A stretch of 64,000 bases of DNA from Sphingobium limneticum (lineage in GTDB: Bacteria; Pseudomonadota; Alphaproteobacteria; Sphingomonadales; Sphingomonadaceae): contig NZ_VYPZ01000002.1 of NCBI RefSeq assembly GCF_008710155.1, positions 310,001 through 374,000 of the forward strand, written 5' to 3'. Position numbers and translations under genes: made by a program. Of the stretch, positions 1 to 8,185 are shown one piece after another (positions within the stretch are counted from its first letter, which is position 1; each line of letters begins with the position of its first letter). The notes beneath the pieces were generated by a model. That model was given only the letters and a program-made list of their open reading frames with translations, was not told where the DNA came from and did no database searches.

Positions 1-1
1 G

Positions 2-280
2 GCCCGCCGGTTCGAGGATGCAGGCGTCGCCAGCCTGCTCTTCACCGATGTGGGGCGCGACGGGCTGCTGAAAGGCGTGAATATCGACGCGACCGTCGAC
101 CTTGCCCGGGCCACCGACATGCCGGTGATCGCCAGCGGCGGCGTGGCAGGGATCGCGGACATCCGCATATTGAGCCTGCATGCTGACGACGGGATCGAAG
201 GCGTCATCACCGGCCGCGCGCTCTATGACGGGCGGCTGGACCTGAAGACCGCGCTGGCCGTGGCGCAGGCGGCGGCTTGA
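2..280 (+). CDS. hisA: HisA, 3' part only (ProFAR isomerase)
   Basis: C-terminal 92 residues of 1-(5-phosphoribosyl)-5-[(5-phosphoribosylamino)methylideneamino]imidazole-4-carboxamide isomerase, a cytoplasmic TIM-barrel enzyme of histidine synthesis. The reading frame is open from base 2, so the gene is cut by the window edge. Visible family motifs are [13 protein letters not shown], carrying the second catalytic Asp region, and the phosphate-binding IASGGV and ITGRALYDG segments. HisF follows 110 bp downstream, as is usual for his clusters. Identification is firm; only the N-terminal half is missing because of the window boundary. Confidence 0.95.
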   Translation, partial: ARRFEDAGVASLLFTDVGRDGLLKGVNIDATVDLARATDMPVIASGGVAGIADIRILSLHADDGIEGVITGRALYDGRLDLKTALAVAQAAA

Positions 281-297
281 TCGAAATCTCACAACCT

Positions 298-372
298 CCG
301 TTCGTTTCGAGCGAAGTCGAGAAACAGGAAACACGGCTATAGCCGCTTCTCGACTACGCTCGAAGCGAACGG
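298..372. repeat. Intergenic inverted repeat, CCGTTCG/CGAACGG family, copy 1
   Basis: Two arms, CCGTTCGTTTCGAGCGAAG at the left and its imperfect reverse complement ending CGAAGCGAACGG at the right, enclose a short centre. It fills the hisA-hisF gap. Related elements lie at 6249-6323 and 11323-11384. The transcript would fold into a long hairpin, so it could act as an RNA stabiliser or processing site inside the his transcript. Confidence 0.7.
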
Positions 373-390
373 AAACTGGAAGTTAATCCC

Positions 391-1155
391 ATGACCGTCC
401 GCACCCGTGTCATCCCCTGCCTCGACGTCGCCAATGGGCGCGTGGTCAAGGGCGTCAATTTCGTCGACTTGAAGGATGCCGGCGATCCGGTGGAGCAGGC
501 CAAGCTCTATGATGCGGCGGGGGCGGACGAACTTTGCTTCCTCGACATCACCGCCACTCATGAGGCGCGCGGCACGATATTGGACGTGGTGCGCCGCACC
601 GCCGAAGTCTGCTTCATGCCTGTGACCGTCGGCGGCGGAGTCCGCACGCCCGAAGATGCGCGCGCGTTGCTGCTTGCGGGTGCGGACAAAGTCGCGGTGA
701 ACAGCGCGGCGGTCGCCCGGCCCGAACTGGTTGCGGATATTGCCGACCGTTTCGGCGCACAGTGCATCGTCGGATCGGTCGATGCCCGGCGCGTAGGCGA
801 CAATCGCTGGGAAATCTTCACCCATGGCGGGCGCAAGCCGACCGGCATCGACGCGCTGGAACATGCGCTGCGTCTGGCGGAACTGGGGGCTGGCGAATTG
901 CTGGTCACGTCGATGGACGGGGACGGCACACGCCAAGGCTATGATCTGGTGCTGACCCGCGCCATCGCCGATGCAGTATCGGTGCCGGTGATCGCCAGCG
1001 GGGGTGTCGGGACGCTCGACCATCTGGTCGAAGGGGTGGTCGAGGGCCATGCCAGCGCGGTGCTGGCCGCCTCCATATTTCACTTCGGTCAACACACTAT
1101 TGCTGAGGCGCATCAAGCTTTGGCGGCCGCCAATATCCCGGTGCGTAGCCATTGA
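391..1155 (+). CDS. hisF: Imidazole glycerol phosphate synthase subunit HisF
   Basis: Cyclase subunit of the HisH-HisF complex; converts PRFAR plus ammonia to imidazole glycerol phosphate and AICAR in the cytoplasm. The 254 residues match the usual length. The N terminus reads [17 protein letters not shown], with the catalytic Asp in CLDV; the second catalytic Asp lies in VGSVDARR near residue 130; phosphate-binding GGGVRT and ASGGVGT motifs follow. The ATG at 391 lacks a strong Shine-Dalgarno sequence, consistent with readthrough from hisA. In related genomes hisE follows directly; here a PEP-CTERM gene intervenes. Confidence 0.97.
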   Translation: MTVRTRVIPCLDVANGRVVKGVNFVDLKDAGDPVEQAKLYDAAGADELCFLDITATHEARGTILDVVRRTAEVCFMPVTVGGGVRTPEDARALLLAGADKVAVNSAAVARPELVADIADRFGAQCIVGSVDARRVGDNRWEIFTHGGRKPTGIDALEHALRLAELGAGELLVTSMDGDGTRQGYDLVLTRAIADAVSVPVIASGGVGTLDHLVEGVVEGHASAVLAASIFHFGQHTIAEAHQALAAANIPVRSH

Positions 1156-1256
1156 GGCCTAACATGATCTGAACATGTCGGGTTAATTGACATTAACCCT
1201 GTTTCCCCGCCGATCGCCTCATCGGACAATCGCGAAAAAGCGTCTTTTCGGGGATT

Positions 1257-1271
1257 TGGCATGCAACCTGC
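1257..1271 (+). promoter_or_regulatory. Sigma-54 (-24/-12) type promoter
   Basis: TGGCATG, four bases, CTGC. Against the RpoN consensus TGGCACG-N4-TTGC there are two mismatches, and the invariant GG and GC are 12 bp apart as required. It lies 60 bp upstream of the PEP-CTERM gene at 1331. Known link: PEP-CTERM genes in other bacteria are controlled by the RpoN-dependent PrsK/PrsR system. A palindrome CGAAAA...TTTTCG at 1233-1250 and GTTAAT...ATTAAC at 1183-1198 lie upstream and might bind an activator (inference). Confidence 0.6.
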
Positions 1272-1330
1272 GAAGTTGAGGACGGGTCGTTTCAGAACGA
1301 TGCGTTCTTTTCGAAACAGGGGTTACAATT

Positions 1331-1612
1331 ATGAAAATCAGCAAACTTCTTCTCGTCGCTGGCTCTGCCAGCCTGATGGGCCTGGCGACGCCGGCGCCCG
1401 CCAACGCCACCTTCTGGTGCTGGTTCGGCAAGTGCGGTGGTTCGTCCAGCGGCGGAAATAGCAGCACGGGTGGCAACAGCAGCACCGGCGGCAACAGCTC
1501 GTCGGGCGGCACGCCGACCCCGGTGCCCGAGCCGGAACAGATGGCGCTGTTCGGCATGGGCGCGGCTGTTCTGGCTGGTCGCATGTTCTTCGCGGGCCGC
1601 AAGCGCAAATAA
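1331..1612 (+). CDS. Small PEP-CTERM sorting-domain protein
   Basis: A 93-residue exported protein. Residues 1-26 form a signal peptide ending ANA. A short Cys-containing segment (WCWFGKCG) follows, then low-complexity GGNSSTGGNSST repeats. The C terminus has the PEP-CTERM tripartite signal: VPEPEQMALFG, a hydrophobic stretch, and a basic RKRK tail. In this family an exosortase cuts at the PEP motif and the protein is linked to exopolysaccharide. A good Shine-Dalgarno (AGGGG) precedes the ATG. Its place between hisF and hisE with its own sigma-54 promoter is unusual. The function of the mature part is unknown. Confidence 0.88.
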   Translation: MKISKLLLVAGSASLMGLATPAPANATFWCWFGKCGGSSSGGNSSTGGNSSTGGNSSSGGTPTPVPEPEQMALFGMGAAVLAGRMFFAGRKRK

Positions 1613-1621
1613 TCGATTGAC

Positions 1622-1665
1622 GGGTCGCGCGCACGGCGCTTCATGCGCTTCCATGCGCGCGACCC
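1622..1665 (+). promoter_or_regulatory. 12-bp perfect hairpin covering the hisE start codon
   Basis: GGGTCGCGCGCA at 1622-1633 pairs perfectly with TGCGCGCGACCC at 1654-1665. The hisE ATG (1653-1655) falls at the base of the right arm, and no clear Shine-Dalgarno is seen in the loop. There is no T-run, so it is not a classical terminator. In mRNA this helix would hide the hisE start; ribosomes or structure changes upstream could modulate hisE (inference). Confidence 0.55.
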
Positions 1666-1973
1666 TTCACACTCTCGAACAGACCATCCGCCAACGGCGG
1701 AGTGCCGACCCGTCGACATCCTATGTCGCCAAGCTGGCCGCCAGAGGCCGCGCCAAGATTGCGCAGAAGGTCGGCGAGGAAGCTGTCGAGACGGTGATCG
1801 CCGCCATGGCGGAAGATCGCGCCGAAATTGTCGGCGAAAGCGCCGACCTCATCTTTCACCTGATGATGTTGCTGGCCGACATGGACGTGCCGTTCGACGC
1901 CGTTCTGGACGAGCTGGACCGACGCGAAGGCGTGTCGGGCATCGCCGAAAAGGCCGCGCGTCCCAAGGACTGA
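1653..1973 (+). CDS. hisE: Phosphoribosyl-ATP pyrophosphatase HisE
   Basis: 106 residues; hydrolyses phosphoribosyl-ATP to phosphoribosyl-AMP, the second step of histidine synthesis. The all-alpha MazG-like fold signature is present: KVGEEAVETVIAA followed by GESADLIFHLMMLLAD supplies the metal-binding Glu/Asp residues. The start MRATLHTLEQTI matches family N termini; earlier in-frame codons only extend into the PEP-CTERM gene. It lies 40 bp after that gene and shares the hairpin at 1622-1665. Confidence 0.95.
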   Translation: MRATLHTLEQTIRQRRSADPSTSYVAKLAARGRAKIAQKVGEEAVETVIAAMAEDRAEIVGESADLIFHLMMLLADMDVPFDAVLDELDRREGVSGIAEKAARPKD

Positions 1974-2046
1974 ATGGTCCGGCAGGGACATATATCATCC
2001 CACCTGCGTTGATGTGGCAATCGTCACGGCAACAAGGGGGTGGCAT

Positions 2047-2628
2047 ATGGTTCGCACATTGATCGGGGGGCTGCTGGGCGGCCTTGCCATGTTCATTACA
2101 GGCTTTATCTTCTGGGGGACGCCGTTATCGGCGCTGGCGCTGAGCCGCGTCGGCGATCAGGCGAGCGCCAATTTGCAGGCGGCGATGGCACAAGCGCTCA
2201 GCCCGACCGGCACCGGCGTCTATGTGATCCCCGATCCGGCGACCGCGCAGGGTACCATTCTCTACGGTCGCGGCCCGGTCGCGCAGGTCTTCTATAATGA
2301 GGGCGGTTTTCCGGTGATGGATAGCGGCGCGCTGATCGGCGGGCTGATCCTGTCGCTGGTCGTGGGCGTCATCATTGCCCTGGCCCTGCGGTTTGCCCTG
2401 AGCGATTTCGCCAGCCGGGCGCGCGTCACGATCCTGTTCGCGCTGGCGGCCGTGTTGTGGCTGCATATCGGCCAGGCCGTGTTCAACCATGCCCCCTGGG
2501 GCTATATCATCTATCTGGCCTTTAGCGATTTCGTGGCGTTGGCCGTAGCGGGCCTGATCGCCGCCAAGCTGATGAACAGCAAAGCGGACACGGGCATGGC
2601 GACGGCGGACGCGGGCACTCTGCATTAA
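2047..2628 (+). CDS. Four-helix membrane protein, function unknown
   Basis: 193 residues. The ATG at 2047 has a strong AAGGGGG sequence upstream and is preferred over an upstream in-frame ATG at 2014. Hydrophobic segments lie at about residues 5-27, 92-116, 125-145 and 155-178; a loop of about 60 residues between the first two is probably periplasmic. No catalytic motif is recognised. It resembles uncharacterised membrane proteins of sphingomonads; no function is proposed. Confidence 0.75.
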   Translation: MVRTLIGGLLGGLAMFITGFIFWGTPLSALALSRVGDQASANLQAAMAQALSPTGTGVYVIPDPATAQGTILYGRGPVAQVFYNEGGFPVMDSGALIGGLILSLVVGVIIALALRFALSDFASRARVTILFALAAVLWLHIGQAVFNHAPWGYIIYLAFSDFVALAVAGLIAAKLMNSKADTGMATADAGTLH

Positions 2629-2660
2629 TATCGCGCCGTGATGAGGCTGGCTCATATGCG

Positions 2661-2727
2661 GCGTTCACTGGCGCAAGCCGGGTTCACTTCACAATGTCGG
2701 ACTGGACCCCGGCCTGCGCCGGGTAAC
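2661..2727. repeat. REP-like palindrome, GACTGGACCCCGGCCTGCGCC family, decayed copy
   Basis: A degenerate left arm (GCGTTC..GCGCAAGCCGG) and a well-preserved right arm (GACTGGACCCCGGCCTGCGC CGGGTAAC). It lies between two convergent genes, as is typical for REP elements. Better copies are at 39575-39644 and 48574-48642, and a half copy at 52834-52862. Confidence 0.7.
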
Positions 2728-2741
2728 ATGAGGCCATAAGT

Positions 2742-3635
2742 TCAAATTTCCTGCGCCATCCGGATCATGCAGGCTGCATGGCGGTGGGCGACGGCCATGC
2801 GGTCTTCGCCATAGCCGCCGCCCATGGTGCTGGCGACCGGGATGCCCCGCGCCTGCGCCTGTCGCATGACATAGCGGTCGCGCGCGTCCAGCCCGGCATC
2901 GGTCAGTGCCAGTCGGCCCAGCCGATCCTGCCCATGCGGATCGACGCCCGCCTGATAGAGGATGAGGTTGGGTGCGAAATCGGCCAGCACGCGCGGTAGC
3001 GTGTCGGCCAATATCGCCAGATAGGCGTCGTCGCCAGTGCCATCCTCCAACCCGATATCGAGCGTCGAGCGCGCCTTGCGCACCGGGAAATTCTTTTCCG
3101 CATGGATCGAAAGCGTGAATATGTCGCCACGCCCAGCCAGCAGCGACGCGGTGCCATCCCCCTGATGCACGTCGAGGTCGAGGATCAGGATGCGTGCGGC
3201 CTCTCCCTCCGCGATCAGGCGGTTGGCGGCGATGGCGAGGTCGTTGAAGACGCAGTAGCCAGCGCCCGTATCGGCCAGTGCATGATGGCTGCCGCCCGCC
3301 GCATTGGCGGCATAGCCATGGATCATGGCCAATTTCGCCGCCAACCATGTGCCGCCCGGCGACAACAGAGATCGGCGCATGACCCGCTCCGTCACCGGAA
3401 AGCCGATCCGGCGCGCTTTTTCCGGCGGGACGGTCAGGGTCAGCACTTCGTCGACATAGGCCGGATCATGGACCGCATCGATCCAGATGCGGTCCATGGG
3501 TTCGGGTTCAACTAGCTGGAACGGCACGGCGGTTTCACGCAACGCGTCCATCACCAATCCATATTTGTCGAAACGAAATCGGCTGCCCGGTGTTGCAGGG
3601 GAGACATAGGCGGGATGGTGAACAACGTGCAGCAT
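2742..3635 (-). CDS. Histone-deacetylase-family (AcuC-like) deacetylase
   Basis: 297 residues; zinc-dependent amidohydrolase of the HDAC superfamily, which in bacteria removes acyl groups from lysines or small acetylated amines; the substrate here is not evident. Motifs seen: AGGSHHA (charge-relay His pair), [23 protein letters not shown] (zinc ligands Asp and His), YQAGVDPH (zinc Asp) and GGGYG near the C terminus. It is transcribed divergently from the L,D-transpeptidase at 3693. The length fits the compact bacterial members. Confidence 0.9.
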   Translation of the reverse strand: MLHVVHHPAYVSPATPGSRFRFDKYGLVMDALRETAVPFQLVEPEPMDRIWIDAVHDPAYVDEVLTLTVPPEKARRIGFPVTERVMRRSLLSPGGTWLAAKLAMIHGYAANAAGGSHHALADTGAGYCVFNDLAIAANRLIAEGEAARILILDLDVHQGDGTASLLAGRGDIFTLSIHAEKNFPVRKARSTLDIGLEDGTGDDAYLAILADTLPRVLADFAPNLILYQAGVDPHGQDRLGRLALTDAGLDARDRYVMRQAQARGIPVASTMGGGYGEDRMAVAHRHAACMIRMAQEI

Positions 3636-3692
3636 GATCTTTTCCCGCTATCGCGATTTGAACCGTGGCGGCTTTGCGCTATCTGGTCCAGC

Positions 3693-5141
3693 ATGAACCG
3701 TCCCAAGATGATCCGTTTCCCGCTGCTGGCAATTGCCGGCTTCACCGCACTGCCGATCGCCGCGCAGACGCCGCCGCCTGTCGTGGCGCCGACTTTGCCG
3801 GTGCCGACGGTGCAGTCCATCCCCGCGCCCCCGCCGCCGGTGCCGATTCCGGCCTTGTCGCCGACGCAGGAAGCCTGGGCCAATGACTGGCTGAAGAGCG
3901 GCGCGGCGCAGGGGCTGATGGCCCGGCAGAAGGCCAGCGGCGCGCTGAAGGGCGATGCTCTGGTCAATGCCTTGCTCGATCGGGCCAAGGCGCTGAGCAC
4001 CGGGCGCGTGGATACGGCCGACTTCCTCAATATCTGGGCGCTTCGCCCCGCCGCCTTCGATCCGCGTCCGGGCCTGGCCAAGGCGGTGGGCGAGGATCGA
4101 CTGGCGCAATGGTCCGCCGGGCTGACGCCGCCCTGGGCAGGCTATGACACGCTGCGCAAGGGCCTCGCCAAATATGAGGCGATCCGGGACAAGGGCGGCT
4201 GGCCGACGCTGACCGCAGGTACGTCTCCCGATGTGGTGCGCGCGCGCATCGCGCTGGAAGACCCCGCCGTCACGCAGGACGAGAAGCTGGTCGATGTGAT
4301 CCAGCGCGCCCAGCGCCGCTATGGCCTCGAACCCACCGGTTCGCTCGGCGCGCGTACGCTGGAAGCGCTCAATGTCGGCGTGGACGATCGGATCGCCGCG
4401 ATCATGGCCAATATGGAGCGCTGGCGCTGGATGCCGCGCAGCCTGCCGGTCAATCGCGTGCAGGTGAACATCGCCGCCGCCGTGCTGACCGTGTTCGAGG
4501 GCGACCAGCCGGTCAGTTCGATGCGCGCCGTCACAGGCAGCCCGGACAATCAGACGCCGATGCTGACGTCCAGCATCCATTCGATCGTCGTCAATCCGCC
4601 ATGGAACGTGCCGATGTCGATCGCCAAGCGGGAGCTGTTCCCCAAGGGCCGCGCGACTTTGGCCAAGCAGGGTTACAAGATCGTCAAGACGCCCGAAGGC
4701 GGCGAGCGGATCGTGCAGCCGGCGGGGCCGGGCAGCGCGCTCGGCCGGTTGAAGTTCGACTTCAACAATCCCTTTGCCGTGTATCTGCACGATACCCCGT
4801 CGCGCGGGAAATTTTCCAGCTATGATCGGCTGGCCAGCCATGGCTGCATCCGCCTGGAAAAGCCCGTCGCGCTGGCCGAGCAGATGGTCGCGGCCGACCC
4901 GAACCTGAACGGCCAGATCCAGACGTTGATCGACGAAGGCAAGACGCAGCGCGTGTCGCTGCCCAGCCAGGTCGCGGTCTATCTGCTCTACTGGACCGCC
5001 TTTGCCGGCAATAATGGCACGGTCAGTTTCCGCGCCGACCCCTATGGCTGGGACAAGCTGCTCGCGCAGAAGATCGAGGCATCGAGCCGCCGCGTCGATC
5101 CCACCGCCGCCCCCTCTCCCGCTATCGCATCGAAGGACTGA
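3693..5141 (+). CDS. Periplasmic L,D-transpeptidase, YcbB-like
   Basis: 482 residues from the preferred start MNRPKMIRF, which leaves a clean signal peptide ending IAAQ near residue 25. A Pro-rich linker, a scaffold region (60-190), a peptidoglycan-binding-like helix bundle (about 200-235, ending TLEALNV) and a YkuD catalytic domain (255-430) follow. The catalytic signature HDTPSRGKF...SHGCIRLE puts the nucleophile at Cys385. Enzymes of this type make 3-3 peptidoglycan cross-links. A lipoprotein gene begins 3 bp downstream, so the two are probably cotranscribed. Confidence 0.92.
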   Translation: MNRPKMIRFPLLAIAGFTALPIAAQTPPPVVAPTLPVPTVQSIPAPPPPVPIPALSPTQEAWANDWLKSGAAQGLMARQKASGALKGDALVNALLDRAKALSTGRVDTADFLNIWALRPAAFDPRPGLAKAVGEDRLAQWSAGLTPPWAGYDTLRKGLAKYEAIRDKGGWPTLTAGTSPDVVRARIALEDPAVTQDEKLVDVIQRAQRRYGLEPTGSLGARTLEALNVGVDDRIAAIMANMERWRWMPRSLPVNRVQVNIAAAVLTVFEGDQPVSSMRAVTGSPDNQTPMLTSSIHSIVVNPPWNVPMSIAKRELFPKGRATLAKQGYKIVKTPEGGERIVQPAGPGSALGRLKFDFNNPFAVYLHDTPSRGKFSSYDRLASHGCIRLEKPVALAEQMVAADPNLNGQIQTLIDEGKTQRVSLPSQVAVYLLYWTAFAGNNGTVSFRADPYGWDKLLAQKIEASSRRVDPTAAPSPAIASKD

Positions 5142-5144
5142 CCC

Positions 5145-5459
5145 ATGCGCAAAATCGCCCTTTTCGCCCTTGCCGGCGCCCTGACCCTGGCCGCTTGCGG
5201 CAAAAAGGAAGAGCCGGCGCCCGACGCCACCAACAATCTTGTCGAACCGCCGGTCGAAAATGTGATCGTCGAGGAACCGGAAGCGCCGCTGCCCGAAGTG
5301 CAGAACAATGCCGCCGCGACTCCGGCCGCCGCGCCGCCCAAAGTATCGGAACATCAGCAGATTCTGGATGACGCCGAAGCCAGCGGGATGACCGCGCGCC
5401 TGCCCGAAGGCGGCGAACAGAGCCAGCCTGCGGACGAAGCGAGCAAGACGGGCGAGTGA
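5145..5459 (+). CDS. Small acidic lipoprotein
   Basis: 104 residues. Lipobox LTLAAC gives a lipidated Cys18 followed by GKKEE. The mature part is rich in Glu, Pro and Ala and has no recognised domain; residues 70-88 (EHQQILDDAEASGMTARLP) could form a helix. It starts 3 bp after the L,D-transpeptidase stop, suggesting one transcript and a cell-envelope role. The name is by topology only. Confidence 0.8.
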   Translation: MRKIALFALAGALTLAACGKKEEPAPDATNNLVEPPVENVIVEEPEAPLPEVQNNAAATPAAAPPKVSEHQQILDDAEASGMTARLPEGGEQSQPADEASKTGE

Positions 5460-5511
5460 TACCCCGCGCCCCGGTCTTGGACCGGGGCGTCGCCTTTGCT
5501 ATATTGCGGTC

Positions 5512-6189
5512 ATGGATCGCCGCAATTTTACGAAGTTCGCTTTAAGCGGACTCGCCTTTTCGTTTCTGTCGGACAGCATGGGCCGTGCCGCGCTTCCCGT
5601 GACAGGCCCTGAACCCGTGACACCGGCTTCGGTTCCCACGGTGCCGGCCACGCCGCGCGCGGTTGCGCAGCAGCCATATGCCGCGCTGCTGGAGCGCGCC
5701 AGGGCGGCGCTGGACAATCATGCCCATCATTTCGAATTGCGCGATCGGCTGGCGATCGTCGATTTCGACGCGCCGTCGAAGAATCCGCGCATGCATATCG
5801 TCGATCTGATCGGCGGGCAGACCAGCAGCTATCTGGTGTCCCATGGCCGCGGGTCCGACCCGGCCCATTCGGGCTGGCTGCACAGCTTTTCCAACGAGTT
5901 CAACTCGCTGGCCAGTTCGTCCGGCGCGTTTAAGACGGGCGACATGTATTTCGGCCAGCATGGCCGCTCCATGCGTCTGCTCGGCCTGGACGCGCAGAAC
6001 AGCAATGCCGAATCTCGCGCGATCGTGGTCCATGGCGCAGATTATGTGAGCGAGGACCATGTCGCCGCCTGGGGCAAATGCGGGCGATCGGAAGGCTGCT
6101 TTGCCGTCGCGCCGCATATCGTGCCGCAGGTACTGGGCCTGCTGGGGCCGGGGCGGATGCTCTATGCCGACAAGATTGGCAATGGCTGA
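5512..6189 (+). CDS. YkuD_2-family murein L,D-transpeptidase-like protein
   Basis: 225 residues with a Tat-like or Sec N terminus (MDRRNFTKFALSGLAFSFL). The catalytic-domain family is the short murein L,D-transpeptidase type: VSHGRGSDP, then IVVHGADYVS (His174) and GRSEGCFAV (Cys196) form the His/Cys active site. Second cell-wall transpeptidase-like gene within 2 kb, suggesting a small wall-remodelling cluster. Substrate not determined. Confidence 0.85.
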   Translation: MDRRNFTKFALSGLAFSFLSDSMGRAALPVTGPEPVTPASVPTVPATPRAVAQQPYAALLERARAALDNHAHHFELRDRLAIVDFDAPSKNPRMHIVDLIGGQTSSYLVSHGRGSDPAHSGWLHSFSNEFNSLASSSGAFKTGDMYFGQHGRSMRLLGLDAQNSNAESRAIVVHGADYVSEDHVAAWGKCGRSEGCFAVAPHIVPQVLGLLGPGRMLYADKIGNG

Positions 6190-6248
6190 ATAGCTGGACC
6201 GGCTGGTCCATATATTGCCAGTCTGGAAAGCAGCCTTTTTTTCCTGAT

Positions 6249-6323
6249 CCGTTCGCTTCGAGCGAAGTCGAGATGCGGCTGATGCCGTGCTTTGGGTTTC
6301 TCGACTACGCTCGAAACGAACGG
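6249..6323. repeat. Intergenic inverted repeat, CCGTTCG/CGAACGG family, copy 2
   Basis: Same design as 298-372: arms CCGTTCGCTTCGAGCGAAG and the reverse complement ending CGAAACGAACGG. It lies between two convergent genes (YkuD_2 and TPR protein) and could fold on either strand. Confidence 0.7.
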
Positions 6324-6357
6324 AGGAATTTCCGAGAAGGTCTGACTTGATTCCGAG

Positions 6358-7131
6358 TCAGCCCTCGGTCGCGGGGGCGCCGGTCATCGTTTCGATCTGC
6401 GGCTTGTTGGTCGCGTCGATCGATCCGTCTGCGATCATCGCCTGGCCCATGCTGATCGCTTCGTCTCGAATGCCCTCTTCCGTGCCGGTCTGGCTGGCAC
6501 CGACCAAGGCGGCCAGCAGGATATTCTTCGACGCCGCGTCGCCGGGCTGATCCGTGACCGTCTGGCGCGCCAGTTTCAACGCTTCGGCGAAGAAGGGATC
6601 GGCACCGCCACGATCATGATCGCGCAGATTCTGGTTGCCCAACTGGATGAGGATGCCGGCCAGGATGTTGCGACTGGCGATATCGGTCGGCTTGGCCTCC
6701 ACGACCTTGCGCCAATAGGGCACCGATTCGTCGTAGATGGGGATAACCCGTTCCATCTGGCCCAGCGCACCATAAGCGGCAGCCTGCGCATAGAGGGCGT
6801 TGGCGAGGAAGTTGAGATTGTCGATTTTCGCCGGATCGGCCTGCGCCGCCACGCGGATGGCCGGCAATGCCGCGTCATATTTGGCGACCGCGGTGGCATT
6901 GTCGCCCTTTTGCTGCGCGGTCTGGCCGGCGGTGAAATCGGTCACGGCCTTGTTGAAAGCCGCGATTTCCGCCGATGTCAGTTCCCGCGCGACGGGGACT
7001 TCCGCCGCAGGTGCGGCCTCCTCCACAGGGGGCGCCTCTGGCGGGGGAGCGTCAGGCACCTGCTGGGCAAGGACCGGGGCGGAAACGGCCATCAGGGCCG
7101 TCAGGATGGATTTTGCGAACGTCGAGGCCAA
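6358..7131 (-). CDS. Exported TPR-like protein
   Basis: 257 residues. Signal peptide 1-22 (cleavage after VLAQ), a Pro/Glu/Ala linker to about residue 50, then helical repeats with TPR spacing: Ala/Tyr-rich segments FNKAVTDFTAGQTAQQKGD, LNFLANALYAQAAAYGALGQ and ASRNILAGILIQLGNQ. Such proteins are scaffolds in the periplasm. No partner can be inferred from the neighbours. Confidence 0.75.
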   Translation of the reverse strand: MASTFAKSILTALMAVSAPVLAQQVPDAPPPEAPPVEEAAPAAEVPVARELTSAEIAAFNKAVTDFTAGQTAQQKGDNATAVAKYDAALPAIRVAAQADPAKIDNLNFLANALYAQAAAYGALGQMERVIPIYDESVPYWRKVVEAKPTDIASRNILAGILIQLGNQNLRDHDRGGADPFFAEALKLARQTVTDQPGDAASKNILLAALVGASQTGTEEGIRDEAISMGQAMIADGSIDATNKPQIETMTGAPATEG

Positions 7132-7235
7132 CGTCGAAGTCTCCTATAGCGTTGCAGCGGGATGGATGCCGGACATAGGCTGTCCGTGCTGGCGGCAGAA
7201 TGAACGAAGCGGTGCCCCGGTTCCAGTGCTTGTTC

Positions 7236-7931
7236 TTATACCCGGCTTAATGCGCAAAAAGCGCCGGCGGTGGCGAAGTCATCGGCGCGGCGGACGCTGC
7301 GCGCGGCGGCCTCCGCATCTTCCCCCCATTGTTCGACCTGCCAGGCTTCGTCGATCTCCGCCGCCTCCCATATGGCGCCGATCTCATGGCCGCCCTCCAC
7401 CACCGCAAGGGCGCAGACCAGCGATCCGCTGAGCGTCACCAGCGTCGACAGGCCGGTGAGGATGAAGGGGTCGAGCGCGACCACCGCCGCGCCCAGCCGG
7501 TCCAGCGTCTCGTCGGGCTGGGGCACGGGGATGATCCCCTGCGTCACGGCGAAGGTCACGTCATAGCGACCCCGCGCCCAGTCGAGCAAAGGTTCCCAGG
7601 CCGCGGCCTGCCGCGCGACCAGCGTGTCGGGGCCATTGGCACGATAGCAGAGCAGGTCGGACTGCGCATAGCGGGCCACGCCCTCGGCAAAGCTGGCGCG
7701 GTTGGGCGCAACATGGTCGATCGCCGCATTGGCAAGGCCGGTCATCGGCATGGAGGCAGGATCGACCTCTTCACCCTGCGCGCGCCATTCCTGCGCAATC
7801 GCGTCGGCCAGCACGGCGGTGGGCAGGGTCAGCGACGCGCGCGCCGGGGTGCGGACCGGGCGGCCATCCAGCCGGATGGCATGGCCGCCCTCTTCGGCCA
7901 ACACGGTCACATCGGTGTAGAAACGCTTCAT
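7236..7931 (-). CDS. ATP12-family F1-ATPase assembly chaperone
   Basis: 231 residues from MKRFYTDVTV; longer in-frame extensions overlap the upstream gene and are not used. The family protects the F1 alpha subunit during ATP synthase assembly in mitochondria and is widespread in alphaproteobacteria. Typical features: IRLDGRPVRTPAR near the N terminus, PLTGLANAAID-like motif (PMTGLANAAID), SDLLCYRA, and the C-terminal EIDEAWQVEQWGED. Start codon overlaps the stop of the 85-residue gene (ATGA), last in a six-gene leftward operon. Confidence 0.92.
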   Translation of the reverse strand: MKRFYTDVTVLAEEGGHAIRLDGRPVRTPARASLTLPTAVLADAIAQEWRAQGEEVDPASMPMTGLANAAIDHVAPNRASFAEGVARYAQSDLLCYRANGPDTLVARQAAAWEPLLDWARGRYDVTFAVTQGIIPVPQPDETLDRLGAAVVALDPFILTGLSTLVTLSGSLVCALAVVEGGHEIGAIWEAAEIDEAWQVEQWGEDAEAAARSVRRADDFATAGAFCALSRV

Positions 7932-8185
7932 TGCGGCGGCCTCTTGCGGAACAGCGCCAGCAGCAGGCGGGGGACGACGACGAACTGGAACAGGCCGGTG
8001 ACGACCATGATCGCGCCGAACGCCTTCGCCTTGTCCCCCTGAACCCAGGTGAAGCGCTGCATGATGGCGAGGAAGCCGAACATCACGATGAAGGCGCCCG
8101 ACAGGCGGAACAGGCCGATCGCAAAGTGGCGCTGACGCGCGACGGAATCGGGATTGGGTGGAGGCGGTGGCGGAAGATCGGTCAT
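7928..8185 (-). CDS. 85-residue two-helix membrane protein
   Basis: Starts MTDLPPPPPPNPDS, then two hydrophobic segments (about 22-43 and 55-78) and a basic end RKRPPQ. Both ends overlap neighbours by 4 bp (HAD stop and ATP12-chaperone start), a strong sign that it is a translated operon gene. Such proteins are commonly found next to ATP12 in sphingomonads; function unknown. Confidence 0.75.
   Translation of the reverse strand: MTDLPPPPPPNPDSVARQRHFAIGLFRLSGAFIVMFGFLAIMQRFTWVQGDKAKAFGAIMVVTGLFQFVVVPRLLLALFRKRPPQ

Noticed and set aside
3615..3692. Extended N terminus of the L,D-transpeptidase from 3615
   Set aside because: It would overlap the divergent deacetylase start and hide the signal peptide.
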